Source: Holophagales bacterium (GTDB taxonomy: Bacteria > Acidobacteriota > Thermoanaerobaculia > Multivoradales > Multivoraceae). From it: 64,000 bases of DNA. Shown in pieces: positions 27,854-36,004 of this stretch (within the stretch, counting starts at the first letter, position 1; each line of letters begins with the position of its first letter). Made by a program: the position numbers and the translations under genes. The notes beneath the pieces were generated by a model. It was not told the origin of the DNA. It ran no database searches and worked only from the letters and a program-made list of their open reading frames with translations. The stretch is from assembly GCA_009845425.1 (NCBI GenBank), contig VXZQ01000014.1:1-64000 (forward strand), in the 5' to 3' direction.

Positions 27854-27964
27854 CATGGAACTGGCCGCTGCCGGTGCGCGGGTCTTCTGACCCGCTGCCG
27901 CCGAAGGCGGCCATACAGACGCGCCGGCCCTTGGGCCGGCTCCGCTTTGGCGGCCAGTTCCATG
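27854..27964. repeat. Cloverleaf-like intergenic element: closing stem with three hairpins
   Basis: The outer arms CATGGAACTGGCCGC (27854-27868) and their exact complement (27950-27964) form a 15-bp stem. Enclosed, in order, are GCGGGTC-TTCT-GACCCGC (27878-27895), GCCGCC-GAA-GGCGGC (27897-27911) and GCCGGCC-CTTG-GGCCGGC (27923-27940), all perfect. It lies between pyk and the acyl-CoA dehydrogenase gene. The last hairpin shares its core with repeats at 42890 and 47704, which suggests a REP-like mobile palindrome cluster. It is not a tRNA. Confidence 0.6.
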
Positions 27965-27989
27965 GGAGCTGGCGGTACCATCACCCGCC

Positions 27990-29168
27990 ATGACCAATAG
28001 CGAACTTCGGGTTTCCATCGAGAACGACTACGGCTTCCTCCGCGACCCGGTCCGCCGCATCTGCGAGCAGTTCCCGGGCGAGTACTGGCGGCGGCTCGAT
28101 GCCGCCGCCGAGTACCCGACGGAGTTCGTGCAGGCGCTGACCGAGCACGAGTACCTCGGCTGTCTGATTCCCGAGGAGTACGGAGGTTCGGGACTGCCGC
28201 TGCGCGCCGCCTGCGTGGTGCTCGAGACGATCCACTCGAGCGGCTGCAACGCGGCGGCCTGCCATGCCCAGATGTACACGATGGGCACGGTGTTGCGCCA
28301 CGGCAGCGACGAGCAGAAGCAGCAGTACCTGCCGAAGATCGCAAGCGGCGAACTGCGCCTGCAGGCGTTCGGCGTGACCGAGCCGGTGACGGGTTCGGAC
28401 ACCACGCAGCTCAGGACGACCGCGGTCCGGGACGGCGACACCTACGTGGTCAATGGCCAGAAGATCTGGACCAGCCGGGCGCTGCATTCGGACCTGATGA
28501 TTCTGCTTGCCCGCACGACGCCGGCGGACCAGGTGGAGAAGCGCTCACGCGGCCTGTCCGTGTTTCTCGTCGACCTCCGCGAGGCCCGCGGCAACGGCCT
28601 GGAGATCCAGCCGATCGACACGATGATCAACCACGGCACGACCCAGGTGTTCTTCGACAACCTGCGGATCCCTGCCAGCAGCCGGATCGGCGAGGAGGGC
28701 CACGGCTTCAGGTACATCCTGAGCGGCATGAACGCGGAGCGCATCCTGCTCGCCTCCGAGGCGATCGGAGATGCTCGCTACTTCATCCGCCGCGCGGTCG
28801 AGTACGCCAACGAGCGTGAGGTCTTCGGCCGTCCCATCGGCCAGAACCAGGGCATCCAGTTCCCGATCGCCCGCGCCCACGCCGAAACCGACGCCGCCGA
28901 GATGATCGTCCGCAAGGCCGGCGCCCTCTACGACGCCGGCCGCGAATGCGGCGCCGAAGCCAACAGCGCCAAGCTCCTCGCCTCCGAAGCCGCCTGGAAG
29001 GCCGGCGACACCTGCTTCCAGACCTTCGGCGGCTTCGCCTTCGCCACCGAGTACGACATCGAACGCAAGTGGCGCGAATGCCGCCTCTTCCAGACGGCGC
29101 CGATCTCGACGAACCTCGTGCTCACGTACCTGGCCCAGCACGTCCTCGGACTGCCGCGCAGCTACTGA
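27990..29168 (+). CDS. Acyl-CoA dehydrogenase
   Basis: A 392-residue FAD enzyme with the family segments FGVTEPVTGSDTTQLRTTA, YVVNGQKIWTS and EVFGRPIGQNQGIQFPIA. It catalyses alpha,beta-dehydrogenation of an acyl-CoA and passes electrons to ETF. The usual C-terminal catalytic Glu (in the YEGT motif of medium-chain enzymes) is not seen; that stretch reads RLFQTAPIS. A Glu in GMNAERILLA sits where isovaleryl-CoA and long-chain dehydrogenases place their catalytic base, so a branched-chain or related substrate is plausible. It stands alone after the structured intergenic region, and a convergent TPR gene follows. Confidence 0.92.
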   Translation: MTNSELRVSIENDYGFLRDPVRRICEQFPGEYWRRLDAAAEYPTEFVQALTEHEYLGCLIPEEYGGSGLPLRAACVVLETIHSSGCNAAACHAQMYTMGTVLRHGSDEQKQQYLPKIASGELRLQAFGVTEPVTGSDTTQLRTTAVRDGDTYVVNGQKIWTSRALHSDLMILLARTTPADQVEKRSRGLSVFLVDLREARGNGLEIQPIDTMINHGTTQVFFDNLRIPASSRIGEEGHGFRYILSGMNAERILLASEAIGDARYFIRRAVEYANEREVFGRPIGQNQGIQFPIARAHAETDAAEMIVRKAGALYDAGRECGAEANSAKLLASEAAWKAGDTCFQTFGGFAFATEYDIERKWRECRLFQTAPISTNLVLTYLAQHVLGLPRSY

Positions 29169-29200
29169 GGCCGCCGTCGTCGGTAGCACCCGCCTTCTCC

Positions 29201-29359
29201 GGGTCCGAAGGGGAGGGTCCCAGCGGCCGCTTGCGCTCTCTTGGTGAATGGGGGTTCAGCGCTCGCTTCGGTCGGCTGCGCTGCGATGAGTCGTTGGTCA
29301 AGTTGACGATCTCGGGAGACGCTTGCCTCCAGCCCGCTGGGACCCTCCCCTTCGGACCC
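29201..29359 (+). repeat. Palindrome-ended repeat, copy A
   Basis: A 159-bp element whose first and last 26 bases (29201-29226 and 29334-29359) are perfect inverted repeats. The 107-bp interior includes the palindrome GTCAAGTTGAC and is almost identical to the reverse complement of copy B at 30068-30239 (one indel, about two substitutions). Only the inner 14 bases of each arm, GAGGGTCCCAGCGG, are shared with copy B; the outer arm sequence differs but is still self-complementary. There is no open reading frame of note. Confidence 0.8.
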
Positions 29360-29408
29360 TGCGCAGGCTGGAGGGCGTCTGAGCCCGGCAGGTTCTCTGC
29401 TTCGCGAT

Positions 29409-29987
29409 TCAGGCGAGTCGGGTCAGGTTCTCGTTGCACTCCGTTACGCCGGCGACGATGTGAACGGCGGCGTAGAGCGTTTTCGCCCGCTGCCACAGGA
29501 GCCTTGCTTCGTCGATCTCGCCCAGAGCTTCCTTGAGGATTGCCATCGGTCGGATGGCATTCGCATGGTCGAGCGCCGGAGAGTCCGGGTGCTCGGCGTA
29601 GAGGGTCAAGGCCTCTTCGTAGCAGGCCTCGGCCTCGACCAGCCCCTGTGTGGCGCGATGGGCGTCGCCTAGATGCCGGATGGCATGGGCCAGCAGGAGC
29701 GGATCTCCGGTCCGACGGGCGGCGGCGACGGCTTCCTCGTATCTGGCGACCGCGATGTCGTTGCGGCCGGCATCCTGTTCCGCATGCCCGAGCCGCCGAA
29801 GAGCTGTCGCCAACTCGCGGTCGGCACCGGCCCCACGGCACAACGCCACCGCTTCCCTGAGCTGCTCTCGAACGAGCCGTCCGGTCTCCTCGCTTTCGGC
29901 CGGATCGGCGGTCAACGTCGCGCGCAGCTTCCAGGCCGTGTTCGAGAGATCGCGGGCGCGATCCAGGACGGAAGTGGGGTCACCCAT
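29409..29987 (-). CDS. TPR-repeat protein between inverted repeats
   Basis: A 192-residue, all-helical protein with at least three tetratricopeptide-like units: ELATALRRLGHAEQDAGRNDIAVARYEEAV, LAHAIRHLGDAHRATQGLVEAEACYEEAL and ANAIRPMAILKEALGEIDEARLLWQRAK (each quoted span is approximate). There is no signal peptide or membrane helix, so it is probably a cytosolic protein-protein adaptor. The start is ATG 29987. It lies on its own between two inverted copies of a palindrome-ended repeat, and no partner gene points the same way within the segment. Similar small TPR proteins occur as accessory genes; no specific function can be given. Confidence 0.75.
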   Translation of the reverse strand: MGDPTSVLDRARDLSNTAWKLRATLTADPAESEETGRLVREQLREAVALCRGAGADRELATALRRLGHAEQDAGRNDIAVARYEEAVAAARRTGDPLLLAHAIRHLGDAHRATQGLVEAEACYEEALTLYAEHPDSPALDHANAIRPMAILKEALGEIDEARLLWQRAKTLYAAVHIVAGVTECNENLTRLA

Positions 29988-30067
29988 TTCAGTGGTGAGC
30001 GTAGCGAGTGATCACCGGCCCGGCGTAGGCGAACGATCTCCGTCACGCCGGCAACCGTCGCCGTCCA

Positions 30068-30239
30068 GCCTGCGGAGATGCCGGGAGAGGGTCCCAGCGG
30101 GCTGGAGGCAAGCGTCTCCCGAGATCGTCAACTTGACCGACGACTCATCGCAGCGCAGCCGACCGAAGCGAGCGCTGAACCCCATTCACCAAGAGAGCGC
30201 AAGCGTCCGCTGGGACCCTCTCCCGGCATCTCCGCAGGC
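30068..30239 (-). repeat. Palindrome-ended repeat, copy B (inverted relative to copy A)
   Basis: A 172-bp element with perfect 33-bp terminal inverted repeats (30068-30100 and 30207-30239). Its interior, read on the minus strand, matches copy A at 29201-29359 nearly base for base. The outer arm sequences differ from copy A yet pair perfectly with each other, which is what compensatory change in a selected stem looks like. It ends 64 bp from the coxM-like stop. Confidence 0.8.
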
Positions 30240-30303
30240 GGATCCCCGTCCCGGCAGCCGCCGCAACCCGCTCAAAGGCGCGAGTCGCGAAGCGACGAGC
30301 CTG

Positions 30304-31152
30304 CTACGCCCGATCCCGGGCCGCCGCCAGTGCTCGCTTGCCGTAGACCTTGCCGACGTGGACGCGGTAGTCGCCGGAGGCGAAGATGTCGCCGATGGGA
30401 TCTTCCGCGTCCAGTCCGGAGGCCGCGGCGGCGATGGCGTCGTCGGAGAGGTCGGTGCCGACGAGGCTCGAGACGTCGACCGTGGTCGGCGTGGCGGAGA
30501 CGCCGCCGACGACCAGGCCGGCGCCGGTGCAGCGACCGCCCTGGACGGTGACGGCCGCGGCCGCGCCGACGACGGCGTAGCCGGAGGCCGGGTGCTCGAA
30601 CTTGAGGTAGGCGGCCCCGGTGCCCGCGCCCAGGGCCGGGGCATCGACGTGCGTGAGGATCTCGTCCTCGCCGACGTCGGTCATCAGCAGATCCTGGAAG
30701 AAGTCTCCCGCGGCGACGGAGCGGGTGCCGGAGGGGGACTGCAGGTGAACCGAGGCGCCCAGGAGGACGAGCACGGGCGGAATGTCCGAGCCCGGGTCGG
30801 CGTGGGCGATGTTGCCGCCGATGGTGCCGCGGTTGCGGACCTGGGCGTCACCGATGTGGCCGGCCGCCTCGGCGAGCACCGGGCAGTGGGCCGCGAGGAC
30901 ATCGGAAGCCGCGATGTCGGCGTGGGTGGTCAGGGAGCCGACGCGAACCGAACCGCCCGCTTCGGAGATGCCCTTGAGTTCGTCGAGCCGACCGATGTCG
31001 ATGACGACAGGCGGCTGCGCCAGGCGCAGCTTCATCATCGGGATCAGGCTGTGGCCGCCGGCCATCAGCTTCGCGTCCTCGTTCTCCTGGAGCAGGCTCA
31101 AGGCCTCGTCCACCGATCCGGCGCGACGGTAATCGAATTGGGCTGGGTACAT
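30304..31152 (-). CDS. coxM: FAD-binding medium subunit of CO dehydrogenase-like Mo-hydroxylase
   Basis: A 282-residue flavoprotein subunit. The FAD-contact motifs AGGHSLIPMMKLRL near residue 31 and TIGGNIAHADPGSD near residue 110 match the medium subunits of CODH and related xanthine dehydrogenase-family enzymes. It accepts electrons from the 2Fe-2S subunit. It is the last gene of the coxG-S-L-M run, starting 63 bp after the large-subunit stop. The length is typical. The order G-S-L-M differs from the M-S-L order of Oligotropha. Substrate identity depends on the large subunit. Confidence 0.9.
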   Translation of the reverse strand: MYPAQFDYRRAGSVDEALSLLQENEDAKLMAGGHSLIPMMKLRLAQPPVVIDIGRLDELKGISEAGGSVRVGSLTTHADIAASDVLAAHCPVLAEAAGHIGDAQVRNRGTIGGNIAHADPGSDIPPVLVLLGASVHLQSPSGTRSVAAGDFFQDLLMTDVGEDEILTHVDAPALGAGTGAAYLKFEHPASGYAVVGAAAAVTVQGGRCTGAGLVVGGVSATPTTVDVSSLVGTDLSDDAIAAAASGLDAEDPIGDIFASGDYRVHVGKVYGKRALAAARDRA

Positions 31153-31215
31153 ATCTGGGCTCCTGATTCGGCAGCTTCGGTTGTTCGGCTGCGGGATTCT
31201 AGACGGACGAAGTCG

Positions 31216-33561
31216 TTAGCTGTTGACGGCCCGCCACACCTTCTCGGGTGTGAGCGGCATGTCGATGTGGCTGATCCCGAACGGTGAGAGCGCGTCGACC
31301 ACGGCGTTGACCACCGCGGCCGGCGAGGCGATCGCGCCGGCCTCGCCGACGCCCTTGACGCCCAGCGGGTTGTGCGGGCACGGTGTCGTCGTGCGGTCGA
31401 GCTCGAACGGGATCAGGTTGTGGATCTTGGGCACCGCGTAGTCCATGAGCGAGCCGGACACGAGCTGGCCGCTGTCGTCGTAGACCGCGTTCTCCCACAG
31501 CGCCTGGCCGATGCCCTGGGCCAGTCCGCCGTGGAGCTGGCCGTCGACGATCATCGGGTTGATCACGTTGCCGACGTCGTCGACCGCGGCGTAGCGCAGC
31601 AGTTCGATGGAACCGGTCTCCGTGTCGACCTCGACCACGCAGACGTGGGTGCCGAACGGGTAGGTGAAGTTGGCCGGGTCGTAGAAGCTCGTGGCGGAGA
31701 GGCCGGGCTCCAGGTCGTCCGGGTAGTTGTGCGCCAGGTAGGCCTGGAGCGCCACGTCGCCGAGACCGAGGGAGCGGTCCGGCGAACCGGCCACGCGGAA
31801 GTTGCCGTCCTCGTACTCCAGGTCGTCGGCCGACGCCTCGAGCAGGTGGGCGGCGATCTTCTTGCCCTTCTCGATGATCTTGTCGACGCTCCTGGCGATC
31901 GCCGAACCGCCGACCGCGGCGCTGCGGCTGCCGTAGGTGCCCATGCCGAACTGGACGAGGTCCGTGTCGCCGTGGATCACCTCGACCGCTTCGGGCTCGA
32001 TGCCGAGCCGGTCGGCGACGATCTGGGAGAAGGTCGTTTCGTGGCCCTGGCCGTGCGACGAGGAACCCGTGTAGACGGTGACCGAAGCGGTCGGGTGGAC
32101 GCGGACGTCGGCGCTCTCCCACTGGCCGGCCTGTGCGCCGAGCGATCCGACGACCGCCGACGGCGCCAGCCCGCAGGCCTCGATGTAGGACGAGAAACCG
32201 ATGCCGATCTGCTTGCCGCCGTTGTCGCGGCGCGACGCCTGCTGGCTGCGCAGGTCGTCGTAGCCGATCATCTCCAGCGCGCGGTCCATCGCCGGTCCGT
32301 AGTTGCCGGAGTCGTAGGCGAGGGCGACCTGCGTCTGGTACGGGAAGGCGTCCGGCGACACGAAGTTCCTGCGTCGTACCTCGACCGGACCCAGACCCGT
32401 GGCCTCGCCGGCGAGATGCATCAGCCGCTCGACGACGTAGGTCGCCTCGGGCCGTCCGGCGCCGCGGTAGGCGTCGACGGGGGTCGTGTGGGTGAAGACG
32501 CCGGTGACGTGGCAGTGGATTGCCGGAATGTCGTACTGGCCGGACATCAGGGTGCCGTAGAGGTAGGTCGGCACGGCCGGCGCGAAGGTCGAGAGGTACG
32601 CACCCATGGCTGCCGCGGTGTCGACGCGCAGGCCGGTGATGCGGCCGTCCGCGTCGAGCGCCAGTGCGCAACGGGTCGAGTGATCGCGGCCGTGGGCGTC
32701 CGTGAGATTCGTCTCCGTGCGGGTTGCGGTCCACTTGACCGGCCGGTCGAGCTTCATCGAACAGAGTCCCACGATCGCCTCGTCGGCGTAGTGGTGAATC
32801 TTGCTGCCGAAGCCACCGCCGACCTCGGGAGCGACGATCCGCACCTTGTGCTCGGGCATGCCGAGCGACGCGAGCGTCATCAGCAGCCGATGCACGTGCG
32901 GGTTCTGACTCGTCATGTGGATCGTCATCTCGCCGGTCGACGAGTCGTAGGAGGCGAGCACCGCGCGCGGTTCGATCGCGTGCGGGATCAGGCGGTTGTT
33001 GCGGAGATCGAGTTCGACGGTGTGCGCGGCGGAGGCGAAGGCGGCGTCGACCGATTCGCGCTCGCCGATCTCCCAGTCGAACGCCACGTTGCCGGGCGCC
33101 TCTTCGTGGACCGCGGGCGCGTCGTCCTCGAGAGCGGCGACGACGTCGGCCACTGCGTCGAGCGGTTCGTAGTCGACGGCGACCCGCTCGGCGGCGTCGC
33201 GGGCGAGGTATCGGTCTGCGGCGACGACGACGGCCACCGCGTCGCCGACGTGGCGGACCGTGTCGGCGGCGATCATCGGGTGCGCCGGTGTCTTCAGGTC
33301 GGGCAGCAGCCAGCCGACCGGGACCACGCCGGGAATGCCCGCGGCCGCCACGTCGCGCGCCGTGAGCACGGCGAGGACGCCGGGAAGCGCCTCCGCGCCG
33401 GAGGTGTCGATGCCGCGGATCCGGGCGTGCGCGTACGGACTGCGGACGATCGCGGCATGAGCCATGCCCTCGGCCTTGAGGTCGTCGGTGTACTTGCCGC
33501 GGCCGGTGATGAGCGCCGGGTCTTCCCGGCGCTTGATCGATGTGCCGAGTACCCGTGCCAT
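31216..33561 (-). CDS. coxL: Form II CODH-like molybdopterin large subunit
   Basis: A 781-residue Mo-hydroxylase catalytic subunit. The active-site loop is AYRGAGR at residues 364-370, the Form II signature, not the AYRCSFR of Form I CO dehydrogenases; the Cys that binds copper in true CODH is absent. Other landmarks are [21 protein letters not shown] (Mo-cofactor contact) and [14 protein letters not shown], which holds the catalytic Glu near the C-terminus. It starts one base past the coxS stop. Form II proteins are widespread and mostly of unknown substrate; aldehydes, N-heterocycles or CO have all been considered for the group. Fold and class are secure, CO oxidation is not. Confidence 0.93.
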   Translation of the reverse strand: MARVLGTSIKRREDPALITGRGKYTDDLKAEGMAHAAIVRSPYAHARIRGIDTSGAEALPGVLAVLTARDVAAAGIPGVVPVGWLLPDLKTPAHPMIAADTVRHVGDAVAVVVAADRYLARDAAERVAVDYEPLDAVADVVAALEDDAPAVHEEAPGNVAFDWEIGERESVDAAFASAAHTVELDLRNNRLIPHAIEPRAVLASYDSSTGEMTIHMTSQNPHVHRLLMTLASLGMPEHKVRIVAPEVGGGFGSKIHHYADEAIVGLCSMKLDRPVKWTATRTETNLTDAHGRDHSTRCALALDADGRITGLRVDTAAAMGAYLSTFAPAVPTYLYGTLMSGQYDIPAIHCHVTGVFTHTTPVDAYRGAGRPEATYVVERLMHLAGEATGLGPVEVRRRNFVSPDAFPYQTQVALAYDSGNYGPAMDRALEMIGYDDLRSQQASRRDNGGKQIGIGFSSYIEACGLAPSAVVGSLGAQAGQWESADVRVHPTASVTVYTGSSSHGQGHETTFSQIVADRLGIEPEAVEVIHGDTDLVQFGMGTYGSRSAAVGGSAIARSVDKIIEKGKKIAAHLLEASADDLEYEDGNFRVAGSPDRSLGLGDVALQAYLAHNYPDDLEPGLSATSFYDPANFTYPFGTHVCVVEVDTETGSIELLRYAAVDDVGNVINPMIVDGQLHGGLAQGIGQALWENAVYDDSGQLVSGSLMDYAVPKIHNLIPFELDRTTTPCPHNPLGVKGVGEAGAIASPAAVVNAVVDALSPFGISHIDMPLTPEKVWRAVNS

Positions 33562-33562
33562 G

Positions 33563-34030
33563 TCAGCTCATCCTCTCCGCGGCGTACTTCACCGCTTCGA
33601 CGATGTTGTGGTAGCCGGTGCAACGGCAGATGTTGCCCTTGAGACCCTCGCGGATCTCCTCGTCGTTCGGGCTCGGGTTCTGGGCCAGGAGGTAGTTCGC
33701 GGAGAGGATCATGCCCGGCGTGCAGTAACCGCACTGCAGGCCGTGCTTCTCCCAGAAGCCTTCCTGGAGCGGATGCAGCTCGCCGTTCTGGGCGAGCCCC
33801 TCGATCGTCGTCACCGAGGCGCCGTCGGCCTGTGCCGCGAGCATGGTGCAGGACTTGACCGCGTTGCCGTCGACCAGCACGGTGCAGGCTCCGCAGAGAC
33901 TCGTCTCGCAGCCGATGTTGGCGCCGGTCAGACCCAGTTCCTCGCGCAGGAAGTGGACCAGCAGGCGCCGCGGTTCGACCGCCGCCTGGACCGGCTTTCC
34001 GTTGACTTCGAGTTGAATGGACACGGTCAT
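33563..34030 (-). CDS. coxS: [2Fe-2S] small subunit of CODH-like Mo-hydroxylase
   Basis: A 155-residue protein with the two iron-sulfur clusters of this family. The N-terminal plant-type ferredoxin motif has Cys41/46/49/61 in [16 protein letters not shown]...SCTML, and the C-terminal helical domain has [10 protein letters not shown] and ICRCTGYH. It relays electrons from the Mo centre to the FAD subunit. It is followed almost immediately by the large subunit and preceded by coxG with a 21-bp gap. The length and all eight Cys are as expected. Confidence 0.95.
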   Translation of the reverse strand: MTVSIQLEVNGKPVQAAVEPRRLLVHFLREELGLTGANIGCETSLCGACTVLVDGNAVKSCTMLAAQADGASVTTIEGLAQNGELHPLQEGFWEKHGLQCGYCTPGMILSANYLLAQNPSPNDEEIREGLKGNICRCTGYHNIVEAVKYAAERMS

Positions 34031-34051
34031 CTTCGGTTTATCTCCTTGTGG

Positions 34052-34684
34052 TCAGGAACAGGCACGGAGCGAGATGGCGATGGCCGCGAGGGCGACCAGG
34101 CCGCCGCCGACCAGGTAGGGCCAGAGTTCCCTGGCCATGCCGGCGGCAAAGCGGCCGGCGAAGGCGGCCTGGGACGGAGCCGCGGCTGCGGCATCGGCGC
34201 TGTCCGCGGGGGCGGGCGCCGGAGCGTCGGCCGCCACCGGCGCGCGCGCGGCGAGTTGCTGCTCCAGGCCCTGCAGACCCTGGCGGGTCAGCACCTTGGC
34301 CGAGCTGTCGAGCAACCGCTGGCCTACGGCGGCGATGCGGCCGCCGACCTGGGCGTCGATCTCGTAGTGGAGCAGGGTGCCGCCGTCGTCGGTGTCCTCG
34401 AGGCGGAGCGAGCCGTTGCCGTTGACGAAGCCGGGAGCGCCCTTGCCGTCCATCTTCAGGCTGTAGCCGTTCGGTGGATCGAGATCGAGGAGTTCGACGC
34501 CGCCCTTGAACACGCCCTGCACGGGCCCGACCTTCATCTTCAGCTTGCCGCGGAACCGATTGTCGCCGACCGGCGCCATGTCCTCGCAGCCCGGCAGGGT
34601 GCGCGACAGCACCTCCGGGTCGAGGATGGCTTCCCAGACGACACCGCGCGGTACGGCCAGCGTGTGCGAGCCCTTGATCTTCAC
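34052..34684 (-). CDS. coxG: CoxG-like SRPBCC protein with C-terminal membrane anchor
   Basis: About 210 residues from GTG 34684 (MKIKGSHTLAVPRG); the frame is open further up to 34780, but that part is not family-like and overlaps a strong hairpin. The N-terminal ~145 residues match the CoxG/SRPBCC fold: PRGVVWEAILDPEVLSRTLPGCE, then FRGKLKMKVGPVQGVFKG and LHYEIDAQVGGRIAAVGQRLL. A Pro/Ala-rich linker leads to a membrane helix (LWPYLVGGGLVALAAIAISL). CoxG recruits the CO dehydrogenase to the cytoplasmic membrane in Oligotropha. It lies upstream of coxS in the same run. Confidence 0.88.
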   Translation of the reverse strand: MKIKGSHTLAVPRGVVWEAILDPEVLSRTLPGCEDMAPVGDNRFRGKLKMKVGPVQGVFKGGVELLDLDPPNGYSLKMDGKGAPGFVNGNGSLRLEDTDDGGTLLHYEIDAQVGGRIAAVGQRLLDSSAKVLTRQGLQGLEQQLAARAPVAADAPAPAPADSADAAAAAPSQAAFAGRFAAGMARELWPYLVGGGLVALAAIAISLRACS

Positions 34685-34710
34685 GTTCCGCGGAGGGGAG
34701 CTTCTAGCAG

Positions 34711-34752
34711 CTTGCGCCGTAGAACGAAACGAAGTGAGTTCTCGGGCGCAAG
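34711..34752 (-). promoter_or_regulatory. Long hairpin in the coxG leader
   Basis: On the minus strand, CTTGCGCC (8 bp) and GGCGCAAG pair, then AGAAC and GTTCT pair across a 2x2 internal loop, leaving a 12-base loop. It lies directly upstream of the coxG GTG start, between coxG and the MBL gene, so it could attenuate or process the transcript. A second, weaker hairpin (GCCAAAC...GTTTGGC) lies further upstream near 34779-34808. Confidence 0.5.
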
Positions 34753-34902
34753 GTGCTGGTGAGGTGGGGGCTGGGGCCAAACATGGAGCCTGCGACAGGT
34801 TTGGCGGCGCTAGGGGCCCGGCGGAGAGCCGCAGTGTGAAGTAGTAGCTGGGGCGGACATGGCGCAGCAGGGTGCAGATCTACCACAGAGTCCGGCGCCC
34901 TT

Positions 34903-35958
34903 CTACGCCCGTACGTACCGAACCACCGGGTCCTGCTCGGACTCCAGCTCGCCGACGTTTTCGGCCACGAGCTCGCCTCGCTGGTAGAGGTACTCGACGT
35001 GCGCGCCGGCCTCCTCCAGGGCGAGCAGCACCGTGTAGCCGCGCACCGCGCCGAACAGCCGGCGGCTGATGTCCGCCGTGGTCTGGGGCGCCCGGCAGGT
35101 GTCCATGATCACGTCCAGCCGCTTGTCGTGGGATTCGCGGATCTCCCCGACCCGTGCGGTCACGTCTTCGATCGGCTCTTCGTGGCCGCCCAGGCCGACC
35201 CGGACGCCGTCCAGCTTCTCGACCTTGCCCAGCGCATCGAGGTAGTGGCCGAGGCCCATGTTCAGGGTCAGCGACTCGGGCGACTGGTGGGGCGTGATCC
35301 GGGCCAGCACATGGTCGGCGGTCAGCAGGACGTCGTCGATCCGCAGGCAGACCTGGCCGGGGCAGTGTCCGGGGACGTGCAGAACCTCGATGGCGAGGTC
35401 GGCGCCGTTCCCGTCGGGCACGGACTGCCCCTCCTCGAGCAGGAACTGGACGGGCACCGAGCCGTAGCGAGCCTTGGGCGCCGTGTACATCGTCATCAAC
35501 TGCTCGCGCTTGCCGGCCGAGAGCCCGGCGCGGTGCAGGAACACGCGGAGTTGCTGCGAGGCGACGACGACCCGTTCCTCGTAGTGAGTCAGCACACGGC
35601 GGTCGAGAACGTGGATTCCAACCGGCGCGTCGGTGTGGCTGCGCACAAACTGCAGGCCGCCGAAGTGGTCCATGTGGCCGTGGGTGATGAGGATGACGTC
35701 GACGTCGGCGAGGCCGACGCGGGCGCCGAAGCGGTCCTCGATCGAGGCCATGCCGCGGACCAGGTTCTCGTTCGAGAAGTCCATGCCCGAGCCGCAGTCG
35801 ACCAGGATTCGCCGGGCGCCGTCGTCGATCAGGTAGACGTTGCCGAAGAAGTTCGGGAACACCTCGAAGTTCAGGGCGTACACGACCCGCCCGGCGGCGG
35901 TCACGAAACGCCGGGGCGACTCGAGCTGCTTCTTCGCGCTCGATGTACCTGCCCGCAT
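34903..35958 (-). CDS. Metallo-beta-lactamase-fold hydrolase
   Basis: About 351 residues. The zinc site motif ITHGHMDHFGG (HxHxDH) lies near residue 100, a later His in VLHVPGHCPGQV and an Asp in LLTADHVL complete the pattern, and a LGGHEEPIED motif follows. A C-terminal helical, winged-helix-like segment (TADISRRLFGAVRGYTVLLALEEAGAHVEYLY) is typical of MBL proteins of the LACTB2 type. I use ATG 35958; a GTG two codons earlier is in frame. It starts 46 bp after the selenoprotein stop on the same strand, suggesting one transcript. Reaction unknown; thioester or lactone hydrolysis would fit the fold. Confidence 0.87.
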   Translation of the reverse strand: MRAGTSSAKKQLESPRRFVTAAGRVVYALNFEVFPNFFGNVYLIDDGARRILVDCGSGMDFSNENLVRGMASIEDRFGARVGLADVDVILITHGHMDHFGGLQFVRSHTDAPVGIHVLDRRVLTHYEERVVVASQQLRVFLHRAGLSAGKREQLMTMYTAPKARYGSVPVQFLLEEGQSVPDGNGADLAIEVLHVPGHCPGQVCLRIDDVLLTADHVLARITPHQSPESLTLNMGLGHYLDALGKVEKLDGVRVGLGGHEEPIEDVTARVGEIRESHDKRLDVIMDTCRAPQTTADISRRLFGAVRGYTVLLALEEAGAHVEYLYQRGELVAENVGELESEQDPVVRYVRA

Positions 35959-36004
35959 GGGCACTACCAGGGAGCCCGCAAACCGGCCGGTGCTTCGCGC
36001 GCCG

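Noticed and set aside
27854..27964. tRNA gene, because of the cloverleaf-like fold
   Set aside because: The stem is 15 bp, hairpin loops are 3-4 bases, and the T-loop, D-loop and anticodon features are absent.
31216..33561. True (Form I) CO dehydrogenase
   Set aside because: The active-site loop is AYRGAGR, not AYRCSFR, so CO oxidation should not be assumed.
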